Shown here in pieces: positions 7,654-14,653 of a stretch of DNA of 29,280 nucleotides. Where the stretch lies: the IMG/VR virus record IMGVR_UViG_3300026471_000376, positions 1 through 29,280 of that record. The stretch is one strand, 5' to 3'. Each line of letters opens with the position of its first letter. Position 1 is the first letter of the stretch. Under the pieces are notes generated by a model. The model had not been told where the DNA came from, made no database searches, and worked only from the letters and a program-made list of their open reading frames with translations. This DNA comes from a virus. The position numbers and the translations under genes were made by a program.

Positions 7654-8238
7654 TTAAGATATTTTATCACTTTTTAACCTATTTTCAAGTGCTTCCATAG
7701 GTTGTGTATTGGTATAATGGAAACATTTATATAATTCTTTCTCATTATTTAAGTCAAATGAAGCTATAGGTTTAATATGATCTATATGCCAATAACTCCC
7801 CTGGTTATTCCAATTCATTTTATCATCAAATTTTGATTCTAAGTAATTACAATAATCACCTATAGAACATCCTAAGTATTCAATAGTTCTATCTTTTTTT
7901 AATGTTTGATAAGTTTTTAATGCCTCATGGATTCTAGCAGATGTTAAATGTTTTATTCTGAAAGGTAAATCTGTTGCATATCTTTCTCTTTCCCATTCTC
8001 TATATAATTCTTTGTTGGAATGGTAGTGATTGTAGGAATATTTGTTGAAATATTCTTTATTTGCTTTTCGGTAGGTTTTGTAGTAATCACTATCTTTTCT
8101 CCCTGATGTATGGTAGTAGGTTTTGAATTTAGAATTCAAACAGGATTTACAATATCTATGTTTCCCATCCTTTTCTCCTTTACGATTACAATACTCAGTT
8201 AAGGGTTTTAATTGATTACATTTTTTACATTGTTTCAT
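7654..8238 (-). CDS. Free-standing HNH homing endonuclease with zinc-finger N-terminus
   Basis: The 194-aa protein has two Cys pairs at the N-terminus (C4-x2-C7, C30-x2-C33). The Lys/Tyr/Arg-rich middle (about 38-120) probably binds DNA. The C-terminal HNH nuclease reads WHIDHIKPIASFDL (150-163), then HYTNTQPM (174-181) and N186, containing the catalytic/metal residues expected of the fold (H151, D153, H154, N177, N186). Such enzymes cut cognate phage DNA and copy themselves by repair. It lies between the gp23 gene and phoH, with its own promoter-like box 20 nt upstream and its own terminator 7 nt downstream. It looks like a self-contained mobile cassette. Its zinc module resembles that of the GIY-YIG-type gene at 4435..4989. 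Confidence 0.88.
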   Translation of the reverse strand: MKQCKKCNQLKPLTEYCNRKGEKDGKHRYCKSCLNSKFKTYYHTSGRKDSDYYKTYRKANKEYFNKYSYNHYHSNKELYREWERERYATDLPFRIKHLTSARIHEALKTYQTLKKDRTIEYLGCSIGDYCNYLESKFDDKMNWNNQGSYWHIDHIKPIASFDLNNEKELYKCFHYTNTQPMEALENRLKSDKIS

Positions 8239-8258
8239 AGGCCGGAATATTCATGTCG

Positions 8259-8269
8259 GTTATACATAT
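8259..8269 (-). promoter_or_regulatory. Late-promoter-like box ATATGTATAAC before the HNH gene
   Basis: Motif copy only 4 nt after the gp23 terminator stem (merging with its T-run) and 20 nt before the HNH ATG. Confidence 0.6.
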
Positions 8270-8295
8270 AAAAAAGAGACGCAAAAGCGCCTCTT
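8270..8295 (-). terminator. Intrinsic terminator after the major capsid gene
   Basis: On the minus strand AAGAGGCGC, TTTT loop, GCGTCTCTT, then a T-run. The single non-Watson-Crick position is a G-U pair only when read as minus-strand RNA (on the plus strand it would be A-C). This supports function in the direction of gp23 transcription. Confidence 0.88.
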
Positions 8296-8323
8296 CTTAT
8301 TAAAGTATAATTTAAATCTCTAA

Positions 8324-9985
8324 TTATAGAGTGTTTAAACCAGCTACATTGATTGTACCATAGAATTCGGGACGAACCATTTTCTTAGCATATCTAGTTA
8401 ATAATCCTTTTCTTGGTACGAAAGTTTCTGGATCGTATACAAGAGGAGTCATGATTAACGGAATGTAAGGAGCAAATACAGCGCCACTTTCTAAGAACTG
8501 AGTACCACGGTATCCTAATAGGATTGTGTTAGCAGTCATGTAAGGGTTTTTGTATACTTTTTGGCGGCTATTTAAGCTACCTACTTTTTGTACACCAAAT
8601 GCATAGCTCGCTTTAGCAGCATCACCATCTGAATCAGCAGCAAATCCTGGAATTGATTCTAGGATAGTAGCTACAGCTGGAGATACAACCATAAAGTTAG
8701 CACCACCACGTAAAGTTTTCTGGTGGATTACATTACTTAATTTCTGGATTTTAGTTCCTAATGTTTGGAACCATTGTCCTTGAGAATTGTAGAATCCAAG
8801 ATCTGAAATAGTACCGTTTCCACCACCTACGATAGATTGGTTATTTACAGCAGACCAAGTTTCAGTTCCTGCAGCAGCACCATCGATTAACATAGAAAGA
8901 ATTTCTAAGTCAATTTCTAATGAAATGTACTCACTAAGGATAGAAGTCAATTCAGCTTCAGCATCTAATGCATGGTATGCATTTAAATCCTGTGCGAACT
9001 CTGGAGTCCAAACAGCTTTAAGTTTTCTAGTTTTAGCAACAATTGCAGATGATTGCATCTGGATGTTGATTTCTGGAATTACTTGGCTAGTTTCGTTGTA
9101 TTCATTTGGAGTTGCGTTACCAGCTTCAAAATCACCTCTAGCATTATCTTGAGGTTGGATTTGATAGTTAACGATTACTTCATCATCAGTGATAGCTGAA
9201 TCTAATACTACGAAGTTAATATTTGTTCCATCGAAAGATGTAAATTCAGATACTTGTACACCAGCTACAGAACCATCAGATCCAACTGGTACAGTAGTAG
9301 ATAAAGATCCTGTAAAGATTTGGAATCCTTTTACAGCTTCTAAATCAGCTAAAGCTAAACCTGAAGCAGCTACAGAAATTACTTGGTAATCACCAGCAGC
9401 AACAGAAGCAGAATAATCTGCGTTAAAGTTAACATCAGATAAAGTAGCCTCTACTCTACCAGCAGCAGTAACAGCTGATTCAGTATTTTGGATTGAATAT
9501 CCGAAACGACCTGATCCGTAAAGACCACCTGCGTTTGTGTTTCCAAAAGGAGTATTACTACCTTTATCACCATATAATGAATCACCAGCTGTGAATGGAG
9601 ACTTAGAAGATCCATATTGGAAATCTAAAAAGAATACAAGACCAGAAGGTAAATTCATTGGTTGTACTGATACAAATTCTTGTGCAGCAATTTGTCCGAA
9701 TACTTTACGTACTAATGGTAAAGCAACTCCAGCCCACTGTCCACCAACGTTTACGCCAGTTTGAGATGAGAAAGATCCACCACCACTTGTACCACCACTA
9801 GTTTGTGATGATTCTACTACAAGTTGTTTAGCTTGGTTTTCAAGAATAAGACCCATATTGTTTTTGTGGGCACCATCTAAACCTTCTAATAAACCTGTTT
9901 TTTCCCATTTGCTAGCTAATCTAGCCGCGTCAGACTGTAAAGACTGGTATGGGTTCGCGCTTTCTAAAAGAGTATTTAAGCTCAT
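8324..9985 (-). CDS. gp23: Major capsid protein, gp23-like
   Basis: This 553-aa protein aligns by eye with T4 gp23 (521 aa). The N-terminal propeptide region has KWEKTGLLEG (26-35) and LILENQAKQL (46-55), matching T4 'KWKPLLEG' and 'KIFENQEKDF'. VALPLVRKVFGQIAAQEFVSVQPMNLPSG, containing the hallmark VQPMN-x-P-x-G, starts the mature shell domain. The C-terminus has MTPLVYDPETFVPRKGLLTRYAKKMVRPEFYG, also typical. Processing by the gp21-like protease is expected near LVVE58|S59, but this site is inferred. Gp23 hexamers build the head shell. The gene follows the scaffold gene by 30 nt and is closed by a strong terminator, so scaffold and capsid form one transcription unit with a promoter-like box at 11187-11197. 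Confidence 0.95.
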   Translation of the reverse strand: MSLNTLLESANPYQSLQSDAARLASKWEKTGLLEGLDGAHKNNMGLILENQAKQLVVESSQTSGGTSGGGSFSSQTGVNVGGQWAGVALPLVRKVFGQIAAQEFVSVQPMNLPSGLVFFLDFQYGSSKSPFTAGDSLYGDKGSNTPFGNTNAGGLYGSGRFGYSIQNTESAVTAAGRVEATLSDVNFNADYSASVAAGDYQVISVAASGLALADLEAVKGFQIFTGSLSTTVPVGSDGSVAGVQVSEFTSFDGTNINFVVLDSAITDDEVIVNYQIQPQDNARGDFEAGNATPNEYNETSQVIPEINIQMQSSAIVAKTRKLKAVWTPEFAQDLNAYHALDAEAELTSILSEYISLEIDLEILSMLIDGAAAGTETWSAVNNQSIVGGGNGTISDLGFYNSQGQWFQTLGTKIQKLSNVIHQKTLRGGANFMVVSPAVATILESIPGFAADSDGDAAKASYAFGVQKVGSLNSRQKVYKNPYMTANTILLGYRGTQFLESGAVFAPYIPLIMTPLVYDPETFVPRKGLLTRYAKKMVRPEFYGTINVAGLNTL

Positions 9986-10015
9986 TTTTTTTAATTTTTA
10001 GGGTTAAAATAATTT

Positions 10016-11089
10016 TTAAACTAATCCAGCAAGTTTACGCATACGGTTGTATACATCATTGCTTTCAATAATTGGTTTTTTAGCTTCAGTTATTGTTCCT
10101 GTAGCTTTTGAAGCTGCACCTTTGATTGTATTATAATTAGGAGTAGATTTTGATGCTATTCCTTCATTTAATGTCTCAAAGACAACTTTTGCTTCTTTTA
10201 CTGAGGATGCTTTGTCAAATGCTTTAAGCACTCTAACTTTTTTATCTTCAGATAAATTTTTAGATTTGAAAATTTTGTTTGTGTAGAGTAATTTAGCATT
10301 AAGTAAATTAACTTCGTTCAATTCAACTTTAAGAGCTTCGATTTCATCTAATGCTTCTTTAAATTTAATATCTTCAGCTACTTCCTCGATTTCAGTAACC
10401 TCTTGGTCACTACCTTCGTATACAGTATCTTTTTCTTCGTCAATTGCTTCGTCAATTTCTACATCAACATCAACATCCATATCTTCAACGTCTTCAACGT
10501 CTTCAACGTCTTCAACTTCTTCCTCTTCAGAACCATCACCTGCTTCAATTGTTCCGTCTGCTACTAAATCTTTAATAACATCCTCAATGAATCCTTTTAA
10601 GTCATCTTCTGACATATCTTCAAGGTCAATTTCCTCGTCGTCTATGTCTTCTATGTCTTCTTTCTCGTCTTTTTCTCCGTCCAAGTAGCCTTCTTCTTCA
10701 GCATCAGTACGTTCGTCCTCTTTCAAGTCCTCTTTTTCGTCTTTGATACCATCTAAATAGCCTTCCTCTTCCGCGTCTGTACGAGCGTCTTCATCCAATT
10801 CAAGTTCAGCAATTAACTCATCAAGGTTAATTTCATCAAGCTCTTCTTTAGCTTCATCCATATCTTCTTTCTTTTCTTCTACTGTGTCTTCAGAAACTTC
10901 TTCTTTAACGTCTTCGTCGTATCCTTCGTCAACGTCTTCTTTGTCCATTTCTTCTAATTTTGCAGAAAGCATAGATTTTAAATGTGGTGTGAATGCTTCT
11001 TCAAGAGCAAGTTTTGCGTTTGCAATAGCAGTTTCTTTAACAGCTTTAGCATCAGCAATTGCTTCTTTTAACAAATCATTGTTTGCCAT
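10016..11089 (-). CDS. gp22: Prohead core scaffold protein, gp22-like
   Basis: Extremely acidic 357-aa protein immediately before gp23 and after the prohead protease, the T4 order 21-22-23. Helical ends (residues 1-48, and 243-357 ending YNRMRKLAGLV) flank an Asp/Glu-rich centre. The centre contains a tandem repeat, RTDAEEEGYLDG-x-KDEKED at 103-121 and 127-145, and a VED x4 run at 192-203 followed by DVDVDVE. Scaffold of this type forms the prohead core on which gp23 assembles and is then degraded by gp21; LEE and LNE-type sites are plentiful. It is somewhat longer than T4 gp22 (269 aa), the acidic repeats accounting for some of the extra. Function is inferred from composition, ends and position; confidence is high. 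Confidence 0.88.
   Translation of the reverse strand: MANNDLLKEAIADAKAVKETAIANAKLALEEAFTPHLKSMLSAKLEEMDKEDVDEGYDEDVKEEVSEDTVEEKKEDMDEAKEELDEINLDELIAELELDEDARTDAEEEGYLDGIKDEKEDLKEDERTDAEEEGYLDGEKDEKEDIEDIDDEEIDLEDMSEDDLKGFIEDVIKDLVADGTIEAGDGSEEEEVEDVEDVEDVEDMDVDVDVEIDEAIDEEKDTVYEGSDQEVTEIEEVAEDIKFKEALDEIEALKVELNEVNLLNAKLLYTNKIFKSKNLSEDKKVRVLKAFDKASSVKEAKVVFETLNEGIASKSTPNYNTIKGAASKATGTITEAKKPIIESNDVYNRMRKLAGLV
10482..10517 (-). repeat. 9-bp tandem repeat (x4) coding for Val-Glu-Asp
   Basis: The unit tcttcaacg (plus strand) occurs four times in a row at 10482, 10491, 10500 and 10509; the last unit ends in t. It lies inside the scaffold gene and is a candidate site of length variation by slippage. 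Confidence 0.85.
10655..10783 (-). repeat. Two-copy 19-residue repeat within the scaffold gene
   Basis: Copies at 10727-10783 and 10655-10711 (72-nt period) encode RTDAEEEGYLDG-x-KDEKED with one residue different, but many synonymous codons differ between copies. The duplication is old and conserved at the protein level. Confidence 0.8.
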
Positions 11090-11113
11090 AATCTCAAAAT
11101 TTTTTTTGTGAAA

Positions 11114-11133
11114 TACGATTATTAAGAATCGTA
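11114..11133 (-). promoter_or_regulatory. Hairpin in the scaffold/capsid mRNA leader
   Basis: TACGATT and AATCGTA form a perfect 7-bp inverted repeat around a 6-nt loop, 24 nt before the gp22 ATG. No T-run follows in the direction of transcription close enough for a terminator call, so a leader structure is more likely. Confidence 0.45.
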
Positions 11134-11153
11134 ATAGGGAATAATATATTGTG

Positions 11154-11179
11154 GTGTCATATCTAAGTATTCATGACAC
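11154..11179. repeat. Inverted repeat GTGTCAT-N12-ATGACAC
   Basis: Perfect 7-bp inverted repeat with a 12-nt spacer just downstream of the promoter-like box that serves gp22-gp23. It could be an RNA leader stem or a protein-binding site. Confidence 0.45.
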
Positions 11180-11186
11180 ATTGCGG

Positions 11187-11197
11187 GTTATACGTAT
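11187..11197 (-). promoter_or_regulatory. Late-promoter-like box ATACGTATAAC before gp22-gp23
   Basis: Motif copy 25 nt beyond the hairpin that ends the gp21 unit and 97 nt before the gp22 ATG. The core TATAAC is the same as at 7602 and 8259. Confidence 0.6.
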
Positions 11198-11216
11198 ATG
11201 CAGAGATATTAAAAAC

Positions 11217-11240
11217 ACAAAAAGCGCTCAAATGAGCGCT
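11217..11240 (-). terminator. Intrinsic terminator after the prohead protease gene
   Basis: Minus-strand hairpin AGCGCTC-ATTT-GAGCGCT (stem 11223-11240) followed by TTTTTGTGTTTTT, 40 nt after the gp21 stop. Confidence 0.82.
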
Positions 11241-11280
11241 CAATGTTTAAAGTCCGTCGGTAGCGTCCGAGGAAATATCT

Positions 11281-11886
11281 TTATATTATAGAACATGAAC
11301 CTTTAGAACAAAGGATTTCATGTATTACTTTATTTACATTTGTATAATCATATACAATAGTATTTTTTCCTTCATTTAAGGTATGCATAAAAGAACCTGG
11401 GTTTGAAGGGGTAGAAACAAAGTCCCAACATAATAACTCAAAGTCATCTTGTACTTCCATTACACCACCTCTTTGTTCTAATGAACCCATACCACGAGAA
11501 GATACACCTACTGTAACTCCACTTTTTATCAATTCTTTTAGTATATTACCTGAAGGAGTAGATAGTATTTCTATTTTACCCATTACATTATCTCCATCCC
11601 ACCAATATTCTGATATTAGATGTGATACATTCTTTAGGTTTATTACAGTAGATTCTGGATGGTCTAATTCCCCTATTGAACGTCTTTGTTCAACTAGTTC
11701 ATTATATTTTTCCATTTCTCTATTCCATAAGTCTTTTGAATAATAACGACCATTTCCGTTTTTAACTTCAGCCGTAGCTAAAATACCTTCAACTAAAAGA
11801 TTTCCACTCTCCTTATTAACATTTTCAGTTAATTGGGAGGGTGAAATTTTTACAGTATGAGTTTCTATTAATAGCTTTTTGCTCAT
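11281..11886 (-). CDS. gp21: Prohead maturation protease, gp21-like
   Basis: 201-aa serine protease of the T4 gp21 type (family U9/S80-like, herpes-protease fold). Catalytic His76 lies in GELDHPES (72-79) and the nucleophile Ser129 or Ser130 in GVTVGVSSRGMGS (123-135). NGNGRYYSKDLW (43-54) is the usual motif near the start, and FELLCWDFVSTPSNPG (149-164) the usual motif near the end. It degrades the scaffold and trims capsid proteins after L/I-x-E sequences in the prohead. T4 gp21 is 212 aa, so this is full length. The gene is the last in the unit starting upstream of the portal and is followed by a terminator. The start ATG lies 4 nt after the stop of the 409-aa gene. Confidence 0.93.
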   Translation of the reverse strand: MSKKLLIETHTVKISPSQLTENVNKESGNLLVEGILATAEVKNGNGRYYSKDLWNREMEKYNELVEQRRSIGELDHPESTVINLKNVSHLISEYWWDGDNVMGKIEILSTPSGNILKELIKSGVTVGVSSRGMGSLEQRGGVMEVQDDFELLCWDFVSTPSNPGSFMHTLNEGKNTIVYDYTNVNKVIHEILCSKGSCSII

Positions 11887-11890
11887 GTTT

Positions 11891-13120
11891 TTATTTATTT
11901 ACACTGTGGTCTCCTGTAGTTTGTCCTACTTTTTCTGGGGAAAGTTCCGCTGATGGTCCTTGTGTTGGGTTATTTTTATCATTCCAACTTACCTCATCCA
12001 TTTCATCTACCATTTCTTTTTTGGAATATTTTGATCCACAAGATTTTTCATAGATCCTTTCCATTTTAGCTTTTCTTCTTTCTAAATCTTTGATTTCTCT
12101 TTGCATTTGCTTCATCTTAGATTTATCAATTAATTCACTTAAATTTTCATCTTCTTGAATTGAATTAACTCTATTTACTTTTTCAGAAATATGATCATGT
12201 AAAAAGTCTAATTGAGCTTCCATTTTTACTTTTTCAGCTTCTTTTCCTATTTCAGCTAATTTAGAATCTATACTTTCTTTTTTCACTTTTTTCTTTTTAT
12301 CTTTAGCAGCTTGTTTCATTGTTTCTTTTTTATCTCCGTCTCCGTCGATATCTGCAAAGTCAGGTTTTGGAGATTCATCTACTGATGTTTTTCCTTCTTC
12401 TTCTTTTTCTGCCATCATCTGGCGAATAACATTTCCTGATTGGGCAGCTAATGAGTTTGGGTTTCCTGAAGTTACTACTTGACCAAAAGATTCATTGATT
12501 GATTCTTTTTCACAACCACAATCTTCTTTTGATTCTTTTACTACTTGCATTTCAGTACTACCATCTTTTAGTTTTTCACTATATCCACTATAAGAATGTT
12601 TACCATCAGCTTTTTGTGTTTTAGCTTCTGTATATCCTAAACCTTTAACTCCAAATTGTCCTTCTTTTACATAGTGTAATGGATCTTTAGCTAAGTTTTT
12701 AACTGCTAATTCCATTGCTTCATCTAAAGATAATTCTTTATTATATTTAATCTCTAATTGAACACCACTTAATAATTCTTGAGCATTAACGTTGTTAATG
12801 TTTTCTGATTTATAGTCGTAATTATGTGATTCTATATTTTCAACAGTTTTGTCTGTTTTTTTAGCTTCAACTTTAATCTTGTCATCTTCTTCTTTTGTAT
12901 TTACTTTTTCTTCAGTATTTACAATAGCATCTAATGTACCACCTTCTGCTAAGAAGTTTTCAAATTTAGTCCAGAATGGATCTTTAGCACTTGCCTCAAT
13001 AGTATTAATAGGCTTTAAAGTTACTACTTGACCTAATTCTTCATTAATTAGTTCTTTATCTTTTTTAGAACTAAATTCTTTTGAAAGTTGTTCGAATAAT
13101 TGATTTGGTGTTTGTTTCAT
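11891..13120 (-). CDS. Putative prohead core / internal head protein, 409 aa
   Basis: Very charged Lys/Glu-rich protein between portal and protease genes, where T4 has the core genes 67 and 68. It contains two copies of INE-x2-GQVV (residues 25-33 and 208-216), a CGCEKES cluster just before the second copy (201-207), a short Ca-binding-like ADIDGDGDKKE (256-266) before a Lys-rich run, and a predicted coiled coil (about 280-365, with KMKQMQREIKDLERRKAKMERIYEK). The tail is Asn/Pro/Gly-rich. I recognise the IDGDGDKKE-Lys block as recurring in marine phage virion-type proteins but know no assigned function. Several L-x-E sites would suit gp21 cleavage. The core/internal-protein role is inferred from position and composition. 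Confidence 0.65.
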   Translation of the reverse strand: MKQTPNQLFEQLSKEFSSKKDKELINEELGQVVTLKPINTIEASAKDPFWTKFENFLAEGGTLDAIVNTEEKVNTKEEDDKIKVEAKKTDKTVENIESHNYDYKSENINNVNAQELLSGVQLEIKYNKELSLDEAMELAVKNLAKDPLHYVKEGQFGVKGLGYTEAKTQKADGKHSYSGYSEKLKDGSTEMQVVKESKEDCGCEKESINESFGQVVTSGNPNSLAAQSGNVIRQMMAEKEEEGKTSVDESPKPDFADIDGDGDKKETMKQAAKDKKKKVKKESIDSKLAEIGKEAEKVKMEAQLDFLHDHISEKVNRVNSIQEDENLSELIDKSKMKQMQREIKDLERRKAKMERIYEKSCGSKYSKKEMVDEMDEVSWNDKNNPTQGPSAELSPEKVGQTTGDHSVNK

Positions 13121-13124
13121 AATT

Positions 13125-13361
13125 TTATTTATCTAGTAATATTTCAATATCTTTTATATAGTCTCCTATTATATCTGTAGGTTTTATTACAGCAAAAGTA
13201 TTAGGTTGTTCTCTATAAGCTTTTATAGTTTCTATTTTTGCTAAACGTAATAATTTTTTTATTACATCTAATTTTGTTTCTAAAACATCAAAAGCTTCAA
13301 TACGTTCTTTTTGGTATTGTGCTACTTTATCATCTTGTTCATTAATATTGCGATTATACAT
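13125..13361 (-). CDS. Small helical protein, 78 aa, prohead-gene cluster
   Basis: Mostly alpha-helical by eye (KVAQYQKERIEAFDVLETKL then KKLLRLAKIETIKAYR), ending DYIKDIEILLDK. No family is recognised. It has single-nucleotide spacing from the gene before (13363) and 4 nt to the gene after, so it is tightly embedded in the portal-protease unit. In T4 the same interval holds small core proteins (gp67 is 80 aa, gp68 is 141 aa). Being 78 aa, this is a positional candidate for a gp67-type core peptide precursor, although it is not as acidic as gp67. Function is unproven. Confidence 0.6.
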   Translation of the reverse strand: MYNRNINEQDDKVAQYQKERIEAFDVLETKLDVIKKLLRLAKIETIKAYREQPNTFAVIKPTDIIGDYIKDIEILLDK

Positions 13362-13362
13362 A

Positions 13363-13770
13363 TTAATAAGATTTTTTAAGTTTTTTCTTTAATTTAAAAG
13401 CATAGGGTGTTTGATAAGCTCCTGCTCCACCTGAAGTTGATATTTCTTCTATATCTTCTTCTCTAATTGCTTTTTTATATTCTTCTGGATAGTTGTTTCT
13501 TACATGAGTACGAATTACATTTCTTAATTGTTTTGCTTGTTCGTATATATCTAAGAATTTTTTATCACCTTTAGTTTTTTGGTATACACCTTTAGCTGTT
13601 TTTACTAATTCCATTGCGTCTTCAACTAACTTATCTATATTAGGAATGTAATCAACATCCCAAGATATAGAACCAGTATTAGGATCTATGTTAGTAACAG
13701 TGGATTTTACTCCATTGTCAATTTTTACATCACCTACTTCTACTTCTTTAAGTTTATATTTGTACGCCAT
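13363..13770 (-). CDS. Hypothetical protein, 135 aa, prohead-gene cluster
   Basis: The N-terminal 40 residues look beta-type (KYKLKEVEVGDVKIDNGVKS then DPNTGSISWDVDY). A helical middle follows (IDKLVEDAMELVKTAKGVYQ ... LDIYEQAKQLRNVIRTHVRN). The C-terminus EISTSGGAGAYQTPYAFKLK resembles a tail motif I have seen in marine T4-like phage proteins, followed by a basic KKKLKKSY end. Function is unknown. Its start overlaps the end of the 288-aa gene by 17 nt, suggesting translational coupling. Position makes it a core-protein candidate (gp68 of T4 is 141 aa), but this is inference only. Confidence 0.6.
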   Translation of the reverse strand: MAYKYKLKEVEVGDVKIDNGVKSTVTNIDPNTGSISWDVDYIPNIDKLVEDAMELVKTAKGVYQKTKGDKKFLDIYEQAKQLRNVIRTHVRNNYPEEYKKAIREEDIEEISTSGGAGAYQTPYAFKLKKKLKKSY

Positions 13771-14617
13771 TTGCTATTTGTATTTCGTTTACTAATTGGT
13801 AATAACGTAATAAATCAACTAAATTATCATCTCCAACTTTATCTGTTTTCTTCAATTCAGTTAAAAATTTGGCTACTTCAGTTATTTTAACTTGTGTTGC
13901 TTTATCTTTAATATTTTCTACTTGTTTAGATAATGTATTTTTTAACTCATTAATTTTAACATTGTAGAAATTTCTTAAATCTGGGGTTGAATCTACTGAA
14001 TTAATGTATTCTTTAAGGATTTGTTTTTGTGAGGTGGTTAATGAATCATATTTGTCATTAAACTTTTCTAATAATACCTTATAAGTAAGAGTTCTTACAT
14101 CATTATCATAGGTTGAAAATTCTTCTAATACACTTTGTTTTGAAGATGGAGTAACTTCTTTCTTAGTCAAATGTTCTAATAAAGTTACTTTATTATCTAC
14201 CAATTGTGTGGGGTTAGAAACAGAATTTGAATTACTATTTTCTATTAAAGTATATAAAGCAGCTAATTCTTTATAATTAGTAATTTTAGAACCAAAGAAA
14301 GATTCTAAATTGTAGTGTTTTTTAATTTCATTAATTAAATTGTACTTTTGCTTTTTTAGAGACTTTCTATTAAATTTAGTAGATGCTTCTAATATAGTAT
14401 CAATAACTAAAGTAGCTCTGCTTTCATTTATTACTTTAGATTTAAGTACAGATTCATATAATTTATATTCTTTACCTAAAGAGGTATTTACAAAATATTC
14501 TTTTAAGATATCTATGGCTGGCGAATTACCTCCTTTAAGTGTATCAGCGGTAATTTGACGTACTAACAGTTCAAATAAAATCCCTGTATTCTTGTACTTT
14601 GAATGTTTAATTTTCAT
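13754..14617 (-). CDS. Conserved-looking protein downstream of the portal gene, 287 aa
   Basis: Starts MKIKHSKYKNTGILFELLVRQITADTL; I associate this N-terminal pattern with marine T4-like phages next to the portal gene, but no function is known to me. The rest is helical, Lys/Leu/Asn-rich and hydrophilic with no catalytic motif, ending YYQLVNEIQIANGVQI. I chose the ATG at 14617-14615; a TTG directly upstream in frame (14620) would add one Met. The ATG puts the late-promoter-like box at 15 nt, the same distance as at gp13, which supports this start. The gene overlaps the 135-aa gene by 17 nt. It is likely involved in head assembly or core formation, judged from context. Confidence 0.65.
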   Translation of the reverse strand: MKIKHSKYKNTGILFELLVRQITADTLKGGNSPAIDILKEYFVNTSLGKEYKLYESVLKSKVINESRATLVIDTILEASTKFNRKSLKKQKYNLINEIKKHYNLESFFGSKITNYKELAALYTLIENSNSNSVSNPTQLVDNKVTLLEHLTKKEVTPSSKQSVLEEFSTYDNDVRTLTYKVLLEKFNDKYDSLTTSQKQILKEYINSVDSTPDLRNFYNVKINELKNTLSKQVENIKDKATQVKITEVAKFLTELKKTDKVGDDNLVDLLRYYQLVNEIQIANGVQI

Positions 14618-14632
14618 CAAAAAATATATTTA

Positions 14633-14643
14633 TTTATAAATAT
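14633..14643 (-). promoter_or_regulatory. Late-promoter-like box ATATTTATAAA
   Basis: Ten of eleven positions follow the consensus (last base A). It lies in the 36-nt gap after the portal gene and ends 15 nt before ATG 14617. Confidence 0.55.
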
Positions 14644-14653
14644 GTAAAATTTT

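Noticed and set aside
7341-7670. Minus-strand open frame of 109 codons across the phoH start and the gap
   Set aside because: It overlaps the well-supported phoH start in another frame and runs through the terminator hairpin and promoter-like box.
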